From the NCBI GenBank assembly GCA_024500155.1, contig CM044874.1:47032384-47096383 (forward strand): a stretch of DNA of 64,000 bases, in the 5' to 3' direction. How positions within the stretch are numbered: position 1 is the stretch's first letter; each line of letters begins with the position of its first letter. The notes under the pieces were generated by a model that had not been told where the DNA came from, made no database searches, and saw only the letters and a program-made list of their open reading frames with translations. A program made the translations under genes and the position numbers. Of this stretch, positions 55,115 to 64,000 are shown piece after piece. The stretch is from Chenopodium formosanum (Eukaryota > Streptophyta > Magnoliopsida > Caryophyllales > Amaranthaceae).

Positions 55115-58100
55115 GAAGCCCCCACTTTGACTGAGTTTGTAGAAACGTTAGTTTTGAAAACGATAGTCAAAGTAGTCGATAGGGACGGAGAATGATTTAA
55201 GACGTTCTTCGATCCTAAATCACTTTGTATACGCCGATACCTGCAAAAAATGTTTATTCCACAGATAAAAGAGTACAGGGATAGAACTCTTATCTGACAC
55301 CAGTGTATCGGTGACAAATGAGTTTGGTATTTTCCTATGCTTGAAGGAATCCACCGGATGACGTTTGTTGAAATGCTTTCCATGCTTGAGGAAAGCCGAC
55401 AGATGAGTTTGGCAGCTTTCTAAGCCTAAAGAAATCTACCGGATGACACTTTCCATGCTTGAGGAAAGTCGACATACGGTTTTGGCGTTTTTCTATGCTT
55501 GAAGAAATCCACCGATAATGCTTTCCATGCTTGAGGAAAGCCGACAAAGGAATTTGGCAGTTTTCTATGCTTGAAGAAATCAACCGGATAATACTTTCCA
55601 TGCTTGAGGAAAGTCGACAGATGATGAGATTGCAAGTCTTTGTGTATCGAGAACCTTGCGTCATGAAATGATGGTGGTTCGATTGTCCCTGAACGTGGGT
55701 TGTAGATGAATCGCTTTTCCCCGGACGTGGGCTGTAGTTGGTTCGCTTGTCCCCGAACGTGGGAAGTAGATGGTCCGCTTGTTCCCGGACGTGGGCTGTA
55801 GATGGTCCGCATGTCACTGGACGTGGGCTGTAGATGGTCCGCTTGTCCCCGGACGTGGGCTGTAAATGGTCCGCTTGTCCCCGGACGTGGGCTGTAGATA
55901 AGACCTGCTAAATAAAATTTGCCAAGGGACTCGTATATACTGTGATTGACTTGACCAACTGATTTGACCAAGTTTGACTTGACATGACATGACATGTGTA
56001 TGACTTGTGATTGTGTGTGTCTTGAGTGAGTGTGTGCACTGACACAAGCGACTAAAAATGCAAAAGCAAAAATTTTACGTCATTTTTGTCATAAGTGGAG
56101 GGTACCGACTTTCTCCCGAGAAAGAAAGACGTGAAAAATGAAGTTTTGTTTTAGAACTTCCCCAAAATAAAACTCATGATAAGAAAAGGGAAGAAGTTTT
56201 GAACTTCCTTGTTGAGCAAGACGAAATGAATCACATGGATTTTCTTCTTGTCATATTGAGCTGCCTGTCTTAAGTATAATGTATGCATGATGTATGTTCT
56301 TAGGCTAGGAGGCTAAGGACAATTACGTCATGTGACACGATAGATGAATGAACTTAGGTCATGGAGCTAAGCATCACATATGGTGTAAAGAAACGATCTT
56401 AAACGTTACTTAGGTTTGGAAGCTAAGCACGTATATAGATGAAGTGATCGATGAGTATCACATAATGAATGTCACATAGGTCAAGGAGCTAAGCACAATA
56501 AGCGATGTATGAAACAATGAACATTGTTTAGGTCTAGAAGCTAGGCAAGTATACAATGTCTCTTTTGATGTTGTCTTGAAAGATGACGAAACATGCGCAT
56601 CGTTGAAGTAAGATTTCATGATAGAAGGTTCCTAGAAGGAAAGGTGATATGGATATGTATGTGTGAGTGAAGTGTGTGAATGTGATACTATAGATGGCTG
56701 CAAGGGTTATGGTGATGGAAATAGATGTGAGAAGAGTAAAAAATGATGACTCTTTAGGCTGGGTAGGCTAAATGATGTGGGTTCAAGCCCCCAAGTCTAT
56801 CTCTAAATGGGTAGGGGTAAGCATTGGATATTCTTTGAGTTAATCAAGCATGGGTATGAATATAAATGTGAATATGAATGTGAATGTGGCCGCACCTCGA
56901 TGTGAGGTTACCTACGTATCCTTTAGGAATCAGGCCAACGTAGCTCTAGCCGAACTTTGCACAAGTGTATGTACACCTCAAAGAGGTCTTTCAAGGGTTG
57001 TAATATGGTTAAGTTGATGGTTTAAAGAAGAAAAGGGTACAAGGCTCAAGACCCGAGAGAATCCCTAAGATGTGTAATTGTGAATTTGAAAATTTTGAAT
57101 TTTGCAAGTTTATTTTCATTTTTTTTTTTTTTGATTTTTTTTTTTTTTGTTTTTTTTTTTTTTTTTTTGTTTCAATGTGGGCAATCTCAGATCATGCGGT
57201 CCATCACTCACTTGACATTCATGTTTCTCAGGCACGGTACCAAGCACTTGATGAGAGACGCAATTTGAGACGTGTTCATATCAAAGACATTGGAACACTT
57301 GCCCTTAGACATTGTTTTATTTTTGCTTTGCTACTTTTTTTTTACTTGCTTTTTGAATGTTATACAATTACACACCTTCCCATCCTAGGGTTAAGTGAAT
57401 GTGGGTTGAATTAAAAAGGTCAACCGTTAGACGAGGCTCAAAGTGGTTGATGAAGAAATGGAATGTGTTCTTGAATGGTTAATGGGAAATGACAGGGTTG
57501 TAAAGGTGTCTCAAATCATTGGTGTACCTTGTGTTTAGTTTGGCAATTAATTTTTTTTTTTATTCAGCCAATGACATGATCGAATGCGAAGGAAATAAAT
57601 GATCATTGATGGAACATGACATATAGACATAAGGATAAGGAGAACATATGCTAGACTTATTTGGGGAAAAGGGTTAAACTGAAAGAAAAAGGCATGAAAT
57701 CTTGTATGGAAACTTATCTTGTGCTTCGTCTTCATGGTTGCTTATGAATTACTTCTTACTGCCAAGAGGAATAAGAAGTTTGTTATTGTTGATGCTTTGA
57801 TTGGAAGAAAAGAAGGAAGGAATGGCGTTCCCCTTATTCTTCCAACTCTTGCCTAGTGATTCTTGCACTCGAGTACTATGGAAAAAAATGAGCTCACTTA
57901 ATGCATTGACTCAATACTCGGATTGGAAAGGAAGAGTGTATGAAAGAATTTTGAAAACCAATGGGGAATACTCCACCCATTCCTATTACAACTGAAAACG
58001 ACGCATGCATGGTCCTAATATACGATCATAAACAATATAGTGCATTACTCGAAGACAAAGTGTGTGCAACGACTCAACATGTGTGATTAGGTGAGTTTAT

Positions 58101-59270
58101 TAAGACTCGTGGTATGATCGCATGGCTAGACATGAGGACGTTGTGAAAAACAAAGGACCCAATGACCACATAGCACGGAAGACTAAAAGACAAACTAACT
58201 TGATTAATTTTGTCAATTTTAATGTTTATTCTATTTACTAGGTGAAAACGGCCCATTGGCAATCGTTAGTAATAAATAAGATCAACCACAATCAAAGACA
58301 AAGAACACATGTTAAGGTTAGCACAAAAATCGATCACAAGAAACTAGGATGAGGACTAGAATTCTAGAAGAGTTAAGACTTATGGGTATTAAAAAAAATA
58401 AAATAAAAATAAAAACCTATAATCCTATGTTATACGAGTTGAAACGGATTAAAGGACCGGGTAAGACTAGCTTGACACGAAAAGATATTAAAAAAAATTA
58501 TAAAAAAAAAAAAAAAGAAAGTTGACGGAAAAAAGACACCTAAACTGGACAGGCTGTAGTATATCGGTTATAACGTTTTATCTGTGATAAAACTCGGGGC
58601 TACAGATCTATAGGTGGCACAACACTTAACTCTTTCTAAAACTCCGGCTATGACCAAAACAATTTGACTCTTGTGCAGTATACGGGAATAAAAATCTGGG
58701 TGACTCAAAAAAATTTATGGCTCGACTCTAAAAAAAAAAATAAAAGGGGGTTTGATAAGAGAAAAAAAATAATTAAAAAATCAATAAAAAACTGCACATA
58801 TAAGCATATTGTCACGCATGATGCAATGAAGTTTGCAACCTAAAGTCAAGTTCTATGTTCGACTATGGTCAAGCTTTTGGGTGTCAAAGGGTACCATGGT
58901 TAAGAGTTTGGACGCGTTAGCAAGGCAGCCTCCCTTGAGGGTGTATGCCAACGGGCGGCTCCGCGAGTTCGTGATGAAATCGAACTCGACTCCGTGGTTT
59001 GGGTGGATTTAAAAACTCGGATGAACCCTTATTGCCATGAGCGTTTTTGGGTTGATAGTGCATAAATCCCCCTGGCTAGCCACATACGTAAAACACGTAC
59101 TATTGTGGAAAAATAGGAAACCTAAAAGGCATATGCATATGTGACAATGCTAATTAAATCGCAGGAATACAATTCAAGAATCTTTCAAGTCTCATCCACT
59201 CATCTTAATTAAATACCGATCACTCAAATCAATAAATAACCAAGAATCCTCCCCAGTGGAGTCGCCAAAT
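55115..59270 (-). other. Outer element internal region 2
   Basis: 4156 bases, near-identical to 38045-42234. PPT 55115-55128, 66-74-bp repeats 55329-55625, 32-bp repeats 55674-55900, PPT-like block about 56050-56120, post-pol block 56887-56946, PBS 59250-59267. No coding capacity found. Confidence 0.92.
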
Positions 59271-61325
59271 TGTAGGCATCGCTCGAAGTGCGCCTACGTT
59301 AAAGCATGTGTGAATATTCTTGGCACTCATAGGAAGTGGGAATTAACGTATACGATTAGGGACAAGGAAAGTAGGGAGCCGCCAACAAGTTTTTAAGAAA
59401 CTTGTAAACCATTCACGGATCATAAAAGGCAACCACGATAAAGGGACAACGAAGGCAACAACGATTGACCCGTGAAGGTTACACCCCATTCATAATCCAT
59501 GAGATTACTAACTCCATATGGTTCGGAACCATGAAAGGAGGATTGGGGATGATGGTACGAAGTGAGTCATGGAGTCACATTCGCCCGTATTGGCCTCTAC
59601 TTGATTCTTATAGTGAAAAGTGATTCCTGCGATCTCAAAGGCATACAAATAAAATATTCAATTTGCTCCAATCTATTATTAAGCTAAATTGGTTGAATAT
59701 TAATGCAACAAATAATTCTAAAATATTTGTGATCACTTGAAGTAAACAACAAGATTAAAAAGGAACCTAAACCGGTTGTCCAAATTATCTTATTAGGCGT
59801 GGTTCTCAATTACATATTCCCTTAAACATGCAATATGGTGATCATAAATATAATATAATAAAATCAACATTAATATTGGAAGCAATTTAACAATAATAGC
59901 GTTAGTCAAATCAAATAATAATAAACCTAATCATGATACTAGCAATATTAAAATAAAAAAAGAGTAATTAAATTAATTAGTTACTCACATTCCGCGCGTT
60001 CCTTTAAATTGCTACATCTATCATGAATAAATTGTTAGTAACTTCAATAAAAATATAAATCAAATTGAAACAATTAAACTAAATAAAAGTAGAGTTAATT
60101 TGGTCCAAACCCTCAGTTAGTTATACCTTTCACGCCCTGGTTTAAGTATAGAACTTCGGGTATTGTATGGACTCCTTAGAGTGCTTAAGGGAAGTATTAT
60201 GATAAAATAGGGAGGCTAGTGTTTAGGCTAAAGAGGGAGAAGAGAATGATTTTGATGATCAACCTTGTTGATTATTGAAAAAGGGGTGATATGACCTCTA
60301 TTTATAAGGAAAAAAGAGGGTCGAAGAATCAAGAAAAGATGAGTTCGAATCGGATTAAAACTCTTGCGATAGACAACAGTTTTTTCGGTTTTTGTTTTTA
60401 TCATATCATTTGATCCAGAAATTGGAATAAGATAAATAAGATATAGTTAGGAAGATCTTGAAGTCTACTTTCTAACCCAATTAGAATCAGATTAAAATAT
60501 TTTTGGTATAATAAAAGATATGGCCGAAATAGTGAGACGGTGTCAGTTTTTTGGATAAAGTTTGACATTTTATTTATTTTTTTTCCGTTATAGCTCGGAA
60601 TTGATATTATAATATATCATTGGAAAGATAATTTCAAGGGATATCCAACCATAAAAAATTTGGATTAAAACTATGAGGCACGAAAATAATATCTGTCTAT
60701 CTTTGAATGTCTTTCAATTCGGATAAAAATAAGATTTTCAAAAAAGGAGTTTTATTCAATTTCAAACTCTTTAAGCTTATCTTTTCAAAAAGGATATTAA
60801 GATCTTTTAGAAATTTATAGAAGCTTCCAATTAATCTTAATTGGTTTAGGAATTTGATTAAATAATTTGGACCCTCCACATGATCATTGGGTCGTAGGTA
60901 AGGTGGGCTTAGGTTCGGTTTGGGTTCGGCTTAATATTTTGGTAATAACTTATTCGTTATAACTCGGATTTGGGCTTATAATATATCGTTGGAAAGCTCT
61001 TTTAAAGCCCCATACAAATATAAAATCATTTGACCCAGATTATGGACCAAAATAAACTGGATCAAACGTTTTTATAAAAAGGACACGAAATGAATAATTT
61101 TAAAGGACACGAAATGAATTATTTTGGGTTTAAAGGCACGAAAAGAGGAAAATAAGTTTTGGTTTGGGGAAATGGGCTAGGAATTGGGTTGGTTTATGAA
61201 ATTTATTGGGAATGAACATGGATTTAAGCACTCCAAAGATTACATACTCAACCCGACCAATAATGGCGGTAAAAGATTGTTCATCATCGGGTTTGGTTTT
61301 GGGGAGACATTTTTAGGTGTCTACA
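59271..61325 (-). repeat. Outer element LTR C
   Basis: 2055 bases; TATAAATAG (minus) at 60298-60306. By eye it shares more diagnostic bases with LTR B than with LTR A. Confidence 0.95.
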
Positions 61326-61330
61326 GGTTT

Positions 61331-63488
61331 ACTTGGCATGGACAAGTGTTGATCCATGACCAAGGTAATAAATTGTTTTTTTTTTTTTTTGCTAGATACG
61401 AGTTAATTTTGTTTTATGACAATGATAAAAGTAGATCACAAAAGCAATTTAGATGATTCAAAGATAAACTTACTTACAACAAAGTAAGGTTAGGTCACAT
61501 AAACCTTTTGAACATCCAAAGTTATATTGGATGGACTCTTATTCTAAATTGATTATGAATCACTTGAGAATTAGAATTCATGCTTGATAAGATAACCAAG
61601 TTGCCTTTTAGTTAAAAGGGTAAAAGAGCTAAAATGACCTTTTAGAACACAAAGATATGATGTGTTTGGGCCAATAAGTTCAAGAATTAGCAAGGAGATT
61701 TAACTATTTCATTACTTTTACTAACAATTTAAGTAAATATATTGATAATCACTTATTGAAGTAAAGCTTGGAATCATTGAAATGTTCAAAATTCCAAAAT
61801 GAAATGTAAAATCAGTTTGAGATAAACAATTTAACACCACAATATGATTGTTGTGATAAATATTTAACTCAAAATCAACGATCATCTATAAAGGAATTGT
61901 TGAATTAATTCACATTCTAGAAACATTACAATTAAAATGTATGTTTAAAGAAGGAATCAAACTTTGCTTGCCATGGTTCGATCATAGATTAGCTTTAATG
62001 ATTTACAAAATATCGTTTTGAGGACACATATTACAACAACAATTGCGAATAAAACACAAACTTAACCAAAGCATTAGAAAAGATGTCATAATAGTTATGA
62101 TTTTAAAATGTTCCAAAAGTTACCTTTTCAAAAAAGGATTAAGGGTTATGAAATCAATGTAAAATCTTTACAAAGATGACATAATTCACCCTATATCAGA
62201 CAAATAGTTCTTCATGGGTTTTCCCATGGATACTAAGAGGTATTATTCCTACAATTGCATAGATAACAAAGTGTTTGTTGCTCGCTATAGTCTCTTTATA
62301 GAAAGAAATCTCTTCCTACAAAGCCAAGTGGGAGTAAATTTATATATCAATGAGATTCGAGACGAGCAACAAATGGATGTGAATAACACTACATCAGAGA
62401 CGAAGGCGTATGAAATCAGCTAATTTGATAAATTATTTGTCGATGTAAGATAATTCCACTAGCGAGGCTTCTATCGTCCCACTTGAATGAAAGGATTCAA
62501 AGAGTTAAAGAAAATAATTCTATTGCTGCTCATACCTATTGTTGGTTACTTGGGATCAAAATAAACAATTTGTTGAAATTCTGAGAAAGGTGGATTCTAA
62601 AATTTTCCTATTAGAATGGTTAGAACCCATAACCTACAAGCAATCTTTGAATAAATGACAACTCAAGAAATGGCTTAAAGCCAGGAAATCCATTATGGAC
62701 TCTAAGTCTGTAAAGATGTACTAGTCCATGATAGACTTACAAATAGGGTAAAACCTATTAGTTTGGTAAGCCCATTTGGATTATTCAAGTTATGGAGATC
62801 AAAATCACCTTCATCAAATTTTCTTGATGGAGGATATGTATATGATACAACCTAAGAATTTTGATATCTAGAAATCCTAGAAAGTTTTGCAAAACTTCAG
62901 AAAATTCATTTCCTATAATTTTGATATCTAGAAATCCTAGAAAGTAAGCATCAGGGAATTGGAAAATTCGTTTCAACTAGGCGACCAAACAATTTGATTT
63001 CCTAAAAGAGCGAAAAGGAATCTTATAAAGATAAAAATTTTAATGGGAGCAATTTGTCTTCTTGGTCACGTATGTAGATGGCATACAGTTTATTTGAAAT
63101 GACATACCAATGCTTTAATAAGTCGAGCAATGGTTAAGGATTTGTTTCTATATGAAAGACTTAGGAGATGTTAAGTACATATTGGGAATCAAGATCCACG
63201 AAGTGAATCTTGAAGAATGATTGGAAAACATCGAGAGACATATGTTGATAAGTTCTTGACAAGTTCATGAAGCAAGACTCTAAGAGTGGATGTCTTCCCA
63301 TGTTTCATGGTATTACACTCGGTAAAAACTCAGTGCCTTGAAAAGCTAGTAGAGTTAAGTTGTATGTATAGTGTACCTCATGCTTTTGCAAAAAGGTCCA
63401 TTATATGTGCCATGATATGTACAAAGCAAGATGTTACATATGACTGTGCATGTGTAGAAAGTTTCAAGCAAATTCAGAATAAGCATAC
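61331..63488 (+). pseudogene. Ty1/copia pol remnant (integrase to RT), right segment
   Basis: Continues the copia element cut at 35997. In order: RLGHIN of the pre-integrase domain (about 61490), ITKLPFS-like and YFHYFY-like integrase pieces (61580-61740), FMGFPMDTKRYYSYN and NKVFVARYSLFIERNLF (62214-62340, end of integrase). Then EDMYMIQPKNF (62830) of RT, ILGIKI-like bases and DKFLT (63180-63260), and CLPMFHGITLGK with SIICAMICTKQDVTY (63290-63440). Nearly every domain is frameshifted or shortened, so it is old. The lineage within copia is not assigned. Confidence 0.75.
62857..62945 (+). repeat. Short direct duplication in the copia remnant
   Basis: A block of about 28 bases (ATTTTGATATCTAGAAATCC and following AGAAAGT) occurs at 62857 and again 60 bases later at 62917. 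Confidence 0.85.
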
Positions 63489-64000
63489 TGATGTGTCTAT
63501 TTTATATAGTATTTTACCCCCGTCCCTTGGTCATAATTAGTAGTGTTTTTGGCTCTTTAGAGCCACTTTTATTACTAATTGGTGTTTTCTAGTGTTTTCG
63601 TAGATTTGGTTGACTTTTGTAGGGATTTGCACTTTTGGAGCATTTTCCCAAGATATTATAGAGCAATTACGAGCACTGGAGAAGCACGACCAGTTTTTAT
63701 AGCCCAGGGCCGGTTAGAGTCATCGAACCGGTGATTAAGGGCTCGGTATATATGATACCGGGGCATTTGGACCGAGTATTCAAGACCCGAAGAGGAAACC
63801 TAGATTGGCCCGAAGAATTGAAGCCTTATCGTGGTCCAGATAGTGGCCCAAGAGAGCCGCCCGGCCAAAAAGGCTAGCGCTCGGAAGCGCGCCCGGCCAA
63901 GCGAGAGAAGCAAAGGTCGGCGCCCAGTGACGCGCCTGACCAGGCGCGAGATTTGTACCTGAAGAGCAAAAAGGCGCACCCGATCGGGCGCATGTTATTG
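63489..64000 (+). repeat. Probable start of another LTR (Athila-like), cut by window end
   Basis: Copia sequence ends abruptly at 63488 and TGATGTGTC begins an unrelated stretch. Its right part is rich in GC palindromes (GCGCCTGACCAGGCGC about 63935, CCCGATCGGG about 63980, GCGCCCGGCC), resembling the U3 arrays of the other elements. TATA box and the rest would lie beyond 64000. Confidence 0.45.

Larger units (their letters stand above)
35998..61325 (-). mobile_element. Outer non-autonomous Tat-related element, tandem LTR-int-LTR-int-LTR
   Basis: Three LTRs (35998-38044; 42235-43248 plus 54082-55114; 59271-61325) alternate with two near-identical internal regions (38045-42234 and 55115-59270). 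Outer target duplication GGTTT at 35993-35997 and 61326-61330. On the minus strand each LTR starts TGTAGACACC and ends GCCTACA; tRNA-Arg type PBS and PPT are in place. No gag or pol. The middle LTR carries the nested element 43249-54076. The duplication fits unequal recombination between LTRs after one insertion. Confidence 0.92.

Overview
The window is a block of plant, most likely eudicot, heterochromatin-like DNA built almost entirely of nested LTR retrotransposons. I see no intact host gene, rRNA, tRNA or CRISPR array. The evidence is chromodomain, Tat and Athila lineage Ty3/gypsy proteins, Ty1/copia remnants, primer-binding sites matching plant initiator-Met, Asp and Arg tRNAs, 5-bp target-site duplications, and spliced plant-mobile-domain (PMD)-like genes. 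The species cannot be named from the sequence.

Layout. 1-9063: 3' part of a Tat-lineage Ty3/gypsy element (+): broken pol, then two spliced genes on the opposite strand (DUF7745-like and PMD-like), then a 3' LTR. About 9168-17845: a Tekay/Del-type chromovirus (-), heavily mutated. 17955-19518: fragments, namely a CACTA terminus, a gypsy protease scrap and a DNA transposon with long inverted ends. 20219-34669: a full-length Athila element (-), TSD ATTCT, gag-PR-RT-RH-IN plus the lineage's extra ORF. It sits in a decayed Ty1/copia element (+; 34675-35992 and 61331-63488). That copia element is also split by a 25.3-kb insertion, 35998-61325, TSD GGTTT. This insertion is a non-autonomous Tat-related element (-) in the tandem form LTR-internal-LTR-internal-LTR. 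Inside its middle LTR sits another recent Tat-related element (+; 43249-54076, TSD GGGTG). This inner element has lost gag and pol and keeps only the two antisense genes. The last 512 bases look like the start of another LTR.

Main idea from the hunt. The two Tat-type elements carry the same antisense gene pair with the same exons and only phase-0 introns. Each element that carries an extra gene (Tat-1, inner Tat, Athila) also carries its own GC-rich palindromic motif, repeated in arrays. The motifs are TTGGCGCCAA-like, CCGTG(T/A)CACGG-like and CCGCGCCCGCGG-like respectively. The arrays lie just upstream of the TATA box of the LTR and again upstream of the extra genes, but not in their exons. 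The two elements without such genes (Tekay and the outer non-coding Tat derivative) lack arrays. I infer a family-specific protein/DNA-motif pair, comparable in logic to the VANC anti-silencing proteins of VANDAL transposons. The motifs and their positions are seen in the sequence; the function is a hypothesis.
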